Part shown: piece after piece, positions 11,075 through 19,078 of the stretch
Numbering within the stretch: position 1 is the stretch's first letter
How the letters are laid out: each line of letters begins with the position of its first letter
DNA from: Draconibacterium orientale
GTDB taxonomy: Bacteria > Bacteroidota > Bacteroidia > Bacteroidales > UBA12170
Direction: 5' to 3'
DNA length: 45,413 nucleotides
Assembly (NCBI GenBank): GCA_020718205.1
Contig: DYSN01000020.1
Span: 1 to 45,413, forward strand
The notes under the pieces: model-generated
Told to the model about the DNA's origin: nothing
The model's input: only the letters and a program-made list of their open reading frames with translations
Databases searched by the model: none
Made by a program: the position numbers and the translations under genes

Positions 11075-11145
11075 AATATCCATGCATAAAGGTTTCGCAC
11101 AAACCGGGATTGTTTATCATGGATATTCCCCCGAAAGAATCGGGG
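11075..11145 (+). other. Structured 5' leader or palindromic element
   Basis: Three helices are visible. AATATCCATG (11075-11084) pairs perfectly with CATGGATATT (11118-11127); inside it GGTTT (11091-11095) pairs with AAACC (11101-11105); directly after it CCCCGA (11129-11134) pairs with TCGGGG (11140-11145). The predicted transcription start coincides with the base of the first helix. No T-tract follows, so it is not a plain terminator. It does not match a riboswitch class I can recognise. A REP-like palindromic unit is the alternative. Confidence 0.5.
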
Positions 11146-11182
11146 CAAGCTATCTGACCAATAAAAATAAAATTATAGACAG

Positions 11183-12330
11183 ATGAAAGAATTACACTGG
11201 TTTTTGCTCTCAGCCTTGCATTGTTCGCTTGCAATAAAACGAATGAAACTCAGGATTTGCCTGCCCAAACAACCGATTTAACAACGAAAACTGCCGTTGA
11301 AGAACTTTCCACAAGAATAGATTATCTAAACCAGCCCGTGATTTTCGAAGGGAAAAGCAAATCACTCAACTACAATCTTGTTGCCGGTATTCAGCCCGCC
11401 GAAATCAATGGCGTCAAATTATCGGCCACCTGCGTAGTAGCAGCCGATAACAAAGCCTGGGTGAGTTTTCATACAAAAGGCAGCCTGGTGGGGGGCGAGT
11501 TGCTAACCATTGATATTACAGAACCCGCAACACCTGTAATAGTTCAATCGGCACAAAGTGAAAGCCACTATTTTAACGATGTGTATAAAAGCTTTGATAA
11601 TCAATCGCTTCTTGTGTGCGGAGACCAAAAAAACGAAAACAATGTTCGCACCTTTTTCGCCGGACTCAATCTGGATGAAAATTCGGTTCCTGAAAGCAAT
11701 TTTGGCTGGGTAAAAAACAGCAATGCCTCCTCGGGCAACTCCATAACCTATACCAACAGAAATAATAACCAATACCTTTGGATGACCAATGGTAGCAATG
11801 GCTGACTGGAAGTGTCTTCTCCGTCCAATCCCACCGAATCCATATTTTCCGTGGAGGCTTCCTATACCAAGCATTTCGATGCTGATAGAAACTGGGGAGC
11901 TTTGGTATTTGGCCAACAAGAAAATCTATCGGTAATCAGAGTGTTCGATATGAACCATTTATTCAACTTTACCGACTATCAAATACCCTACGATGTTACG
12001 CTTCTGGGCAAAAACAGCTTGGTGGTTGAACGAAATCTGGCCTACCTGGCCATGGGTTCGAGCGGACTGGTGGTTTTCAATCTGGAGTCGGGAAATATTG
12101 TGAATACTTTTAAAACCGATGGTGACACCGCCAATGCAGTTTTTGTGGAGAAAGACTATATTTATCTGGCCTATGGAAGTGCCGGTTTGTTTATCTTAGA
12201 TGCCGCAACCATTGAAAATCTGGGCAATTGGCGCTACGAAGGAAGTTGCAATTTTGTGTTTGTGGATCATGAAACGGTTTTTGTAGCCAATGGCGATGGT
12301 GAAGGTTTTTTGGTTCTCCAAAAGAATTAA
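11183..12330 (+). pseudogene. Broken lipoprotein gene, LVIVD-like beta-propeller
   Basis: The reading frame contains two lesions. First, the ATG at 11183 is one base out of frame with the rest; adding one A to ATGAAAGA restores MKRITLVFALSLALFAC, a textbook lipoprotein signal peptide, in frame with the body. Second, an in-frame TGA at 11803-11805 splits the body (..MTNGSNG, stop, LEVSSPSN..) while the same frame continues to a TAA at 12328-12330. The intact protein would be about 382 residues, with repeats of the LVIVD/propeller type (GELLTIDITEPATPVIV, LAMGSSGLVVFNLESG, LAYGSAGLFILDAAT). Its function is unknown. Sequencing error is possible for either lesion, but both in one gene favour decay. 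Confidence 0.75.
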
Positions 12331-12387
12331 TACCGGCAAAGGCCAACGATTCCGATTGATTGAATTTTCGAAATTAAAATATGTATT

Positions 12388-13104
12388 TTACTCATCTTCA
12401 TTATGTTGGGTAATAAGAAGACGGCTATTGAGCTCAAAAGCCAACAGATTTCCAAATCCTGCTTTTCGGGTCATATAAACTCCGTTGTCCAGGTCAATAA
12501 ACTCGTGCTTCTCCTGATTGATGCAGTGATGGATATATTCCAAATCCACAGGAGTATGACCGTGAATAAGTTGTCGATAGCCAATTTTTGATGGAATAAT
12601 TTTAAACTCCTTGGCCCAAAGCATGCTTTTTTTATCCATAAAAACATTGTCGGGTTTAAAATTCAAACCCGCATGAACTATCACATAGTCATTGAATTCC
12701 AGATAATACTCCAGATTCTCCATCCATTGAATATATTTAACGGGAACCTGCTTCACCGTTTTTACCTTAAACGACTTCAAAGTATCTTTTCCCCCAAATT
12801 CATACCACTCCTTACGCATCATATTGGTCTCAAAGAGCCGGCCCAAGCCTTTTTTCTCGTGTAAATAATAGAGATTCTGAAGCAAAAACTCCTCGTGATT
12901 GCCCAGCAATGTGGTAGTCTTATAGCCACTTTCCTGCAATTTCATAATCTCGTCAATCACGCCTTTCGAATCGGGTCCACGATCGATATAATCGCCCAGA
13001 AAAATCAAATGATCTGTTTTATTGGGTCTTATCTGAGCCAACAATGACTTTAATGTGTTCGAATAGCCGTGAATATCGGGTATTACCCAGCGCTTTTGGT
13101 TCAT
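12388..13104 (-). CDS. PPP-family metallophosphatase (serine/threonine phosphatase-like)
   Basis: A 238-residue soluble calcineurin-like phosphoesterase of the bacterial PPP type (PrpA/ApaH-like). The metal-binding motifs appear in order: DIHG near residue 10, GDYIDRGPDS near 37-46, GNHEE near 69-73, a single His in VIVHAGLN, and HGHTP near 182-186. Members of this group dephosphorylate phosphoproteins or cleave diadenosine tetraphosphate; the sequence does not decide which. It has no signal peptide, so it is cytoplasmic. It is convergent with the broken lipoprotein gene and divergent from the polysaccharide deacetylase, with overlapping promoters in a 50-base gap. Confidence 0.85.
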   Translation of the reverse strand: MNQKRWVIPDIHGYSNTLKSLLAQIRPNKTDHLIFLGDYIDRGPDSKGVIDEIMKLQESGYKTTTLLGNHEEFLLQNLYYLHEKKGLGRLFETNMMRKEWYEFGGKDTLKSFKVKTVKQVPVKYIQWMENLEYYLEFNDYVIVHAGLNFKPDNVFMDKKSMLWAKEFKIIPSKIGYRQLIHGHTPVDLEYIHHCINQEKHEFIDLDNGVYMTRKAGFGNLLAFELNSRLLITQHNEDE

Positions 13105-13130
13105 AATGATATTTTTCCGGGGCTAAATTA

Positions 13131-13138
13131 CAAATTTA
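13131..13138 (-). promoter_or_regulatory. -7 promoter element for the metallophosphatase
   Basis: Minus-strand TAAATTTG is a full TAnnTTTG match, placing transcription start about 20 bases before the ATG at 13104. It lies 3 bases from the oppositely oriented -7 element at 13142-13149. Confidence 0.55.
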
Positions 13139-13141
13139 CTT

Positions 13142-13149
13142 TACTTTTG
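13142..13149 (+). promoter_or_regulatory. -7 promoter element for the polysaccharide deacetylase
   Basis: Plus-strand TACTTTTG is a full TAnnTTTG match ending only 5 bases before the ATG at 13155. If used, the mRNA would begin at or within a base or two of the start codon, leaving no room for a leader. Confidence 0.5.
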
Positions 13150-13154
13150 CTTTT

Positions 13155-13781
13155 ATGTATTTGGTTAAAACTCCGGTAATATTATCAAAATTGTCAAGCA
13201 AATTGCTGGTGTGGAAAATTGAAACCACCCAACCCGAAATGTTTCTCACCTTCGACGATGGCCCAATTCCCCATTTAACCATGGAAATCCTAAGCATTTT
13301 AGCCGATTATGAGGCCAAAGCCACTTTCTTTTGCGTGGGCGAAAATGCGCAACGAAACCCCCAACTTGTCCAACGAATTTTGAACGATGGTCACGCCGTT
13401 GGAAATCATTCTCATCAACATATCAGCGGATGGGATACGCCTTTAACCACCTATGTAAACAATGTTCACGAAGCTTCCAAACATATCAGCAGCAAGCTTT
13501 TCCGCCCACCCTACGGGCAAATCAACTATCAGCAAATCAAAGAGTTGAAAAATGATTTTCGAATCATCATGTGGTCGGTTTTAAGCGGCGATTTCGACAA
13601 AAACATCAGCCCCCGGCAATGTCTGTTCCACTCGCTTCAGGCGGTGAAAGGCGATATTATTGTATTCCACGACAACCTTAAAGCTCAGGAGAATATGCTC
13701 TACGCTCTTCCTCGTTTCCTGGAGCATTTTACCTCTAAAGGCTTTCGATTCAGTACCCTGAAAAATCAATTTGCTGATTAA
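13155..13781 (+). CDS. Polysaccharide deacetylase (NodB homology domain)
   Basis: A 208-residue carbohydrate esterase family 4 protein, which removes N- or O-acetyl groups from chitin-, peptidoglycan- or polysaccharide-type substrates. NodB motifs are complete: motif 1 TFDDGP (32-37, with the catalytic base and metal Asp), motif 2 HSHQH (85-89), motif 3 RPPYG (117-121), the WSVLSGDF segment for motif 4, and DIIVFHDN for motif 5. There is no clear signal peptide, only a short hydrophobic N-terminus, so its location is uncertain; family members often act in the envelope. It is almost exactly the NodB domain with no accessory part. The next gene starts 26 bases later and may be co-transcribed. 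Confidence 0.85.
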   Translation: MYLVKTPVILSKLSSKLLVWKIETTQPEMFLTFDDGPIPHLTMEILSILADYEAKATFFCVGENAQRNPQLVQRILNDGHAVGNHSHQHISGWDTPLTTYVNNVHEASKHISSKLFRPPYGQINYQQIKELKNDFRIIMWSVLSGDFDKNISPRQCLFHSLQAVKGDIIVFHDNLKAQENMLYALPRFLEHFTSKGFRFSTLKNQFAD

Positions 13782-13807
13782 CTCATCAATTTTTCCCTAT
13801 TTAATAA

Positions 13808-15718
13808 ATGATGATTAAATTTGTCCCCCTAAACAGATTCATTTTGAAATTCAACCGACTATACCTTTCATTCATTTTTCTGCTCATGGCCTCAGCCATG
13901 CAGTTTTGCGCCAGTCCGGGACCACTTGTAGGGGGCGAGAAAGATGAAGACCCACCCGTTTTTCTGGGAAGCAATCCTGCCAAATATGACAGAAACATAA
14001 AACCACGAAAAATTACTTTGCAATTCGATGAGTTTCCGGTACTTGACGATTTAACAAAACATCTCATCATTTCTCCGCCCATAAACGAAAACCCTGATAT
14101 TAAACTCAAGGGAAAAAAAGTTCTGATTAAAAACGATAAAGACCTTGTTTTAGAAGACAATACAACCTATACCTACTATTTTGGCGACGCCATTTGCGAC
14201 CTTCACGAAACCAACCCCATCCGTAACTTTGAATTTGTTTTCAGCACCGGGCCCAATCTCGATAGCCTTAGCATTCGTGGCGCACTTCGACAAGCCAAAA
14301 CAATGTCGCCCATTGAGGGAGCTTTCGTATGTCTGTATAAACCCAATACCAACGATACCATTCCTTTCGATAGTCTTCCCTATTTGGTTCGACCCTATTA
14401 TATCGCCCGCACCAACGAAATGGGAGAATATAATTTAAATAACTTAAAACCCGATACTTACCTCATGTTTGCCATCGTTGATGCCAATGGAAATTACTTT
14501 TTCGATATGCCCAACGAAGAAATTGCCTTTGTCGACACCCTGGTTTTCCCCCAGGAAGTGTTCGAGATTATTCCCGATTCTATTCCGGTTTCCGACTCCG
14601 ACTCAGCACTTATGGACAGCCTTTGGGAGTACCATAGCTATACCCTGATTCATAACCCCGTCGACTTATTTATGTTTCTGGAAGACGATAGCATCCCACG
14701 CCTAACGGAAACCAAAGTTGAACCCGAAAAACGGATTGATTTTGTATTCAAATATCCCATACGCGATAGCTTTAATATCAGCATAGTAGGCGATTCTATG
14801 CAAGCGAATTGGTATTTGGAAGAATTTTCGTCAATGAAAGACAGCCTAACCTTGTGGCTCAAAGTAATACCCAAAGACACCATTCAGCTTCGCGTGCAAA
14901 TCGATACCATAAGCGCCGATACACTCACCCTGGTGCTTAGAGAACCCGAAAAAAAGGTAGTGAAACCAAAGAAATCTTCACGCAAAAAAGATTCGGGCAA
15001 AGGCAAAAAAGATGAAAAACCTGTAATTAAATACGCCACCAATACCAAACAAACCCACCTTTTCAGCACCGATGTTCTGGTAAATTTCGAAACTCCATTG
15101 GTCTATGCAAACCGGGAAAACATGGTGATTCAGGAAGACTCCAGTTGGGTTAAAGGAAATTTCGTTTTCACCGATTCTCTCAAGCGGAATCTGAGAATTC
15201 AATACCCCTGGAAAGAGGCCACAAAATATAAGATAATTATTCCTCAGGAGGCTCTGCGCGATATGTTTGAAGTGGAAAACGACAGCATAAAAATCGATTT
15301 CAAAACCACCTCCACAGAAAATTACGGGAAAATAATGTTGGATTTAAAAACTGACTCTTCTTTCACATATCCGGCTATTATTCAATTAGTTAAAGGTGAA
15401 GCTGAAAAAGAACAGATTCTTCAGCAGCACCTGTTGAAGTGCGATACATTAATCGAGCTGCCCTTTATTGGCGAAGGTGAGTTTTATATAAAACTCATCG
15501 AAGACCGGAATAATAACGGGCACTGGAACTCCGGACATTTTGGCTATAGACAACTTCCTGAATCAGTTTTCTATCTTCAAAAAATAATCCCGGTAAAAGT
15601 TGGGTGGGAAGTTCAGGAAATTTGGCAAGTAAAATCGGGGGATAAAAAGAGACCTCCTGCCCTGAAAAAGGAACGCAAGAAGGACAAGAAGACAAGCAAA
15701 ACAAATAGTGGGAAATAG
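13808..15718 (+). CDS. Ig-like (Big_5) domain lipoprotein of Bacteroidota
   Basis: A 636-residue exported protein. An N-terminal hydrophobic segment (about 17-33) leads to Cys34 and the sequence CASPGPLVGGEKDEDPP, which resembles the lipid-attachment region of a conserved Bacteroidota family with an N-terminal Ig-like (Big_5) domain (about 45-140). A beta-sandwich segment with a carboxypeptidase-regulatory look follows (GAFVCLYKPNTNDT..YNLNNLKPDTYLMFAIVDANGN). The middle has a Lys-rich linker near 380-400, and the C-terminus is again strongly basic (KKRPPALKKERKKDKK). The function of the family is not known to me; the architecture suggests an envelope structural or scaffold role. The lipobox is weak (MQFC), so lipidation is inferred from the family. 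Confidence 0.7.
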   Translation: MMIKFVPLNRFILKFNRLYLSFIFLLMASAMQFCASPGPLVGGEKDEDPPVFLGSNPAKYDRNIKPRKITLQFDEFPVLDDLTKHLIISPPINENPDIKLKGKKVLIKNDKDLVLEDNTTYTYYFGDAICDLHETNPIRNFEFVFSTGPNLDSLSIRGALRQAKTMSPIEGAFVCLYKPNTNDTIPFDSLPYLVRPYYIARTNEMGEYNLNNLKPDTYLMFAIVDANGNYFFDMPNEEIAFVDTLVFPQEVFEIIPDSIPVSDSDSALMDSLWEYHSYTLIHNPVDLFMFLEDDSIPRLTETKVEPEKRIDFVFKYPIRDSFNISIVGDSMQANWYLEEFSSMKDSLTLWLKVIPKDTIQLRVQIDTISADTLTLVLREPEKKVVKPKKSSRKKDSGKGKKDEKPVIKYATNTKQTHLFSTDVLVNFETPLVYANRENMVIQEDSSWVKGNFVFTDSLKRNLRIQYPWKEATKYKIIIPQEALRDMFEVENDSIKIDFKTTSTENYGKIMLDLKTDSSFTYPAIIQLVKGEAEKEQILQQHLLKCDTLIELPFIGEGEFYIKLIEDRNNNGHWNSGHFGYRQLPESVFYLQKIIPVKVGWEVQEIWQVKSGDKKRPPALKKERKKDKKTSKTNSGK

Positions 15719-15730
15719 CTCTTGATATCT

Positions 15731-16024
15731 CTAATTGCAACGACTCAAACAATTCACAATTTCGCTGATTATTTCGCTGTTCAAGCTGTAAACAATATTT
15801 TTTCCTGAACGTTCAGATTTTAGTATTCCCCTGTTTTTCAATATATTGAGATGATGCGATGCGCTTGCCTGCTCAATATCCAACTTAACAAAAATATCGC
15901 TAACACACAATGAACCATTCACTTCCAACATTTCTATAATGGCAATTCTAACAGGGTGTGCCATCGCCTTCAATCGGTTGGCAGCCTTCTCCAGATGATT
16001 TAAGTCGAAATCGGTCTTATTCAT
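15731..16024 (-). CDS. ArsR-family winged-helix transcriptional regulator
   Basis: A 97-residue ArsR/SmtB-type regulator: MAHPVRIAIIEML helix, VSDIFVKLDIEQASASHHLNILKNRGIL helix-turn-helix (about 41-68), and a beta-wing SGKNIVYSL. I chose the ATG at 16024; the frame also opens at a TTG at 16036, which would leave only a few bases after the promoter. The usual ELCVCDL metal-thiolate site in the recognition region is reduced to SLCVSDI (one Cys at 40); two further cysteines lie at the C-terminus (92 and 96), so metal sensing is possible but not of the standard alpha-3 type. No metal-resistance gene is next to it. It ends 12 bases from the convergent lipoprotein gene. Confidence 0.85.
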   Translation of the reverse strand: MNKTDFDLNHLEKAANRLKAMAHPVRIAIIEMLEVNGSLCVSDIFVKLDIEQASASHHLNILKNRGILKSERSGKNIVYSLNSEIISEIVNCLSRCN

Positions 16025-16049
16025 GTTTGGTATCAATATTTTAAGGGGG

Positions 16050-16057
16050 CAAATTTA
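16050..16057 (-). promoter_or_regulatory. -7 promoter element for the ArsR-type regulator
   Basis: Minus-strand TAAATTTG, a full TAnnTTTG match, about 25 bases before the ATG at 16024. It separates the regulator transcriptionally from adenine deaminase upstream. Confidence 0.5.
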
Positions 16058-16076
16058 GTAAAAACACCACTATACA

Positions 16077-16120
16077 GGGCTTATTCAATGGTAGTTTATA
16101 ACCATTCTACAATAAAGCCC
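16077..16120 (-). terminator. Two-tier hairpin after adenine deaminase
   Basis: Outer arms GGGCTTATT (16077-16085) and AATAAAGCCC (16111-16120) pair with one bulge; inner arms AATGGT (16087-16092) and ACCATT (16101-16106) pair perfectly. It starts 9 bases past the adenine deaminase stop on the minus strand. No immediate T-run follows, so it may be a weak or factor-assisted terminator or an mRNA 3'-end stabiliser. Confidence 0.45.
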
Positions 16121-16129
16121 CACAGCTTG

Positions 16130-17755
16130 TCAGTCTTCAACCAAACTTGTAAACTCAAATGTCTTTCCGTCGAAGAGCCCCTTGTCGCTCAGTTTCAATT
16201 CGGGGATAACCAAAAGAGCCATAAACGAAAGCGTCATAAAAGGCGCACGCAGCGGGCTCCCCAGGCCTTTAACCATGCCGTCTATTTGTTCATATTGCTC
16301 TGCAACCCAATACCCATCGGCATTCGACATTATTCCTGCCACAGGCAGTTCTACTATCATTTCTTGTTCACCATACACACAACACACTCCGCCGCCACAT
16401 AAGTTTATAAGTTCCACAGCCCTCAATAAATCGGCATCGTGAACACCCACCGCCACAATATTATGGCTGTCGTGAGCCACGCTCGAAGCAAAAGCTCCCC
16501 TTTTTAAACCAATTCCCTTGATAAAGCCAAGCGCAGGCTTCGACGCCTCATAGCGATTGAGAACCAATATCTTCAGAATATCCGAACTGGGGTCACTGTT
16601 TAAAAATTGAGCACTCGATTTCATGTCCACTATAAGTTTATTGGTAATAAGCTCCCCTTCCAAAGCTTCAATCACTTTCACAGGTTTAAAACTGTTTTCT
16701 ATTCTCAAATCGTTGATATCCAGAGAATTTATATAAAACTTATTGACGGGCTTTTCAGGAAAAGACTGCATTTTGGTGACTCCATTTTCCGCAATCAGCT
16801 GGCCATTGACATAGGTTTTCAACACATTGAAGTCTTGTAGATTATCCACAACAATACAATCGGCCGAATGTCCTTGCTGAAGCATTCCCACATTCAGTTT
16901 ATAATGAGCAACGGGGTTCAAAATACAGCTTCTCAGCACATTCATTAGCGGAAATCCATCGGCCAAAGCTCTTTTAATCAATTGATTGATATGTCCCTTG
17001 ACCAAATCATTTGGATGTTTGTCGTCGGAGCAAAGCATTACCATGTCCGGATGCGAATTTAACAGCGATTTGAGGCTTTCGTAGTTTCGGGCTGCGCTGC
17101 CTTCGCGTATTTGCACCATCATTCCACGGTTAATTTTATCTATTGCTTCATCCAAGGTGAAGCACTCATGGTCGGTCGTGATTCCCGCTTGGATATAAGC
17201 ATCGGCGTCCGCTCCTTTTAAGCCGGGCGCATGGCCATCAATGGGTTTATTAGCTTTTCGGGCAGCATCCAGCTTGGCCCAAACTTCTTTATCATGAAAT
17301 AAAACCCCGGGAAAATTCATCATTTCCGAAAGATATTTGATATCATCCATTTGAAGCAACAATTCTACTTCACTGCTACTGAGCGCTGCACCGCTGGTTT
17401 CGAAAGGAGTCGCCGGCACACAACCGGGTGCTCCAAAGAAAAATTTAAATGGTACTTTTTCCCCATTCTCTATCATAAAAACAACTCCGTTCATGCCCAA
17501 AACATTGGCAATTTCGTGGGGATCGCTCACAGTTGCCACAGTGCCATGAACCGAAGCCAACCGGGCAAATTCCGAAGGGATGAGCATGCTGCTTTCTATG
17601 TGAATATGAGCATCCACAAGGCCTGGAAGAATAAAAAGTTGCTCATCAATATCATCTCTTTCAATTATTTTGGTTATTTTTCCAGCTTCTATAATGAGTT
17701 CGCCTTTAAAAATCCGTTGTGCAATGATATCCACAATTTGTCCGCGTAGTTTCAT
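16130..17755 (-). CDS. ade: Adenine deaminase
   Basis: A 541-residue amidohydrolase-superfamily adenine deaminase, converting adenine to hypoxanthine and ammonia in purine salvage; cytoplasmic and metal-dependent. The metal motif PGLVDAHIHIESS (His50, His52) is followed by family-specific SDPHEIANVLG, PIDGHAPGLKG, the second-His region TDHECF, and SDDKHPNDL with the metal-binding Asp; the C-terminal half carries SSVAHDSHNIVAVG and CGGGVC, typical of Ade. The length is slightly below the usual 550-600, with no missing motif. It is transcribed away from pdxA across a 190-base gap. I found only partial promoter matches on its side. Confidence 0.95.
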   Translation of the reverse strand: MKLRGQIVDIIAQRIFKGELIIEAGKITKIIERDDIDEQLFILPGLVDAHIHIESSMLIPSEFARLASVHGTVATVSDPHEIANVLGMNGVVFMIENGEKVPFKFFFGAPGCVPATPFETSGAALSSSEVELLLQMDDIKYLSEMMNFPGVLFHDKEVWAKLDAARKANKPIDGHAPGLKGADADAYIQAGITTDHECFTLDEAIDKINRGMMVQIREGSAARNYESLKSLLNSHPDMVMLCSDDKHPNDLVKGHINQLIKRALADGFPLMNVLRSCILNPVAHYKLNVGMLQQGHSADCIVVDNLQDFNVLKTYVNGQLIAENGVTKMQSFPEKPVNKFYINSLDINDLRIENSFKPVKVIEALEGELITNKLIVDMKSSAQFLNSDPSSDILKILVLNRYEASKPALGFIKGIGLKRGAFASSVAHDSHNIVAVGVHDADLLRAVELINLCGGGVCCVYGEQEMIVELPVAGIMSNADGYWVAEQYEQIDGMVKGLGSPLRAPFMTLSFMALLVIPELKLSDKGLFDGKTFEFTSLVED

Positions 17756-17921
17756 GACTTTTTTTTGAGGTAAAGTTAATTATGTTTTCAAAGCGATAAC
17801 ATGGGGCACCTTTGATATTTTTAGGTTGCATAGCTTGCAATTTTTTCTTTATTGCCCAACCCAATTATCATTTTATGCTGAGTAAGTCAATAATACTGAT
17901 AGACCAATAGGCACAAACTTG

Positions 17922-17929
17922 TATATTTG
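17922..17929 (+). promoter_or_regulatory. -7 promoter element for pdxA-murF/alr
   Basis: TATATTTG, a full TAnnTTTG match, ending 16 bases before the pdxA ATG. No -33 TTG at standard spacing. A GGAG lies just ahead of the start codon. Confidence 0.55.
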
Positions 17930-17945
17930 CACAAAATAGTGGAGC

Positions 17946-19076
17946 ATGGAAAGAAAGAACAACGATGATCGCCCTATTATTGGCATTAGCCACGGCGATA
18001 TCAACGGAATTAACTACGAAATTATAATTAAAGTACTGGAAGACAAAAGAATATACGAGCTTTACAATTGCGTTTTATACGGTTCATCGAAAGCACTGAC
18101 TCACTATCAGACCAGTCTTGGCCTTCAACCCATCAGTTTTCAATCTTCCAAACGATTGGAGCAGCTGAGTCTCAACTCCCTGAATCTCATTCAAATCAAC
18201 GACAACGAAATAAAAATAGATACCGGAAAAAGCACAGAAATGGCTGGTAAAATGGCCTACGAAGCACTCAGAAAATCGGTGAGTGATTTATCGAAAGGCG
18301 ATCTCGACGCTCTGGTTACAGCTCCTATCGACAAAAGCAATATCCAGTCGGACGAGTTTAAATTCGCTGGTCACACCGACTATCTGGCCGCCGTTTTCCA
18401 GACCAAAGATTATCTCATGTTTCTGGTATCGAACAATCTGCGGGTTGGTGTGGTAACCGGTCATATTCCCATTAGCAAAGTAGCTGAAACCATTACTACC
18501 GAATTGATAATGAGCAGACTGATGGTAATGCATAAATCGCTTAAGATTGATTTTGGCATTAGAAACCCCAGAATTGCCGTTTTAGGTCTCAATCCACATG
18601 CATCGGACAGCGGGCTTATTGGCAACGAAGAAGAAAAGAAAATTCTTCCAGCCATTGAGAAAGCACAACGCGATAAAATGCTGGTCTATGGCCCCTACCC
18701 TGCCGATGGATTTTTTGCTTCGGATGCTTTTCAGAAATTCGACGGAATTCTGGCCATGTATCACGATCAGGGATTGATACCATTCAAATCGTTCTCGTTT
18801 AAAGACGGGGTAAATTTTACCGCAGGGTTACCAGTGGTTCGCACTTCTCCTGATCATGGTGTGGCCTTTGATATCGCTGGAAAAAATAAGGCATCGGAAG
18901 ACAGCTTGCGACAGGCCATTTACTTGGCAGCGGAAATAGTTCACAACAGAAAAGAGCATGAATTCTACAGCAAAAACCCTCTTAAAACCAAAAGTACTCA
19001 AGATAGTGGTAAAGATGAAGATATCTCCAGCCTTTTGGAACAACTTCCCGATAGCCCCATAGGTTTAAGCATATAA
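17946..19076 (+). CDS. pdxA: 4-hydroxythreonine-4-phosphate dehydrogenase
   Basis: PdxA oxidises 4-phosphohydroxy-L-threonine in the DXP-dependent route to pyridoxal phosphate; cytoplasmic, NAD- and divalent-metal-dependent. Family motifs: GISHGDINGINYEII at the N-terminus, DALVTAPIDKSNI, FAGHTDYLA (substrate and metal His), GLNPHASDSGLIG (second metal His), MYHDQGLIPFK (third metal His), and TSPDHGVAFDIAGKNKA. The 376 residues include a polar C-terminal extension of roughly 30 residues (KNPLKTKSTQDSGKDEDIS..) beyond the usual enzyme. It is followed after 2 bases by the murF-alr fusion, so the PLP-biosynthetic enzyme and a PLP-dependent racemase are almost certainly co-expressed. Confidence 0.95.
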   Translation: MERKNNDDRPIIGISHGDINGINYEIIIKVLEDKRIYELYNCVLYGSSKALTHYQTSLGLQPISFQSSKRLEQLSLNSLNLIQINDNEIKIDTGKSTEMAGKMAYEALRKSVSDLSKGDLDALVTAPIDKSNIQSDEFKFAGHTDYLAAVFQTKDYLMFLVSNNLRVGVVTGHIPISKVAETITTELIMSRLMVMHKSLKIDFGIRNPRIAVLGLNPHASDSGLIGNEEEKKILPAIEKAQRDKMLVYGPYPADGFFASDAFQKFDGILAMYHDQGLIPFKSFSFKDGVNFTAGLPVVRTSPDHGVAFDIAGKNKASEDSLRQAIYLAAEIVHNRKEHEFYSKNPLKTKSTQDSGKDEDISSLLEQLPDSPIGLSI

Positions 19077-19078
19077 TT

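Noticed and set aside
17830-17856. TTGCA-TAGCT-TGCAA followed by a T-run in the ade/pdxA gap as a fourth cassette or terminator.
   Set aside because: The stem is only 5 bp, AT-rich, and no full promoter precedes it on the plus strand.
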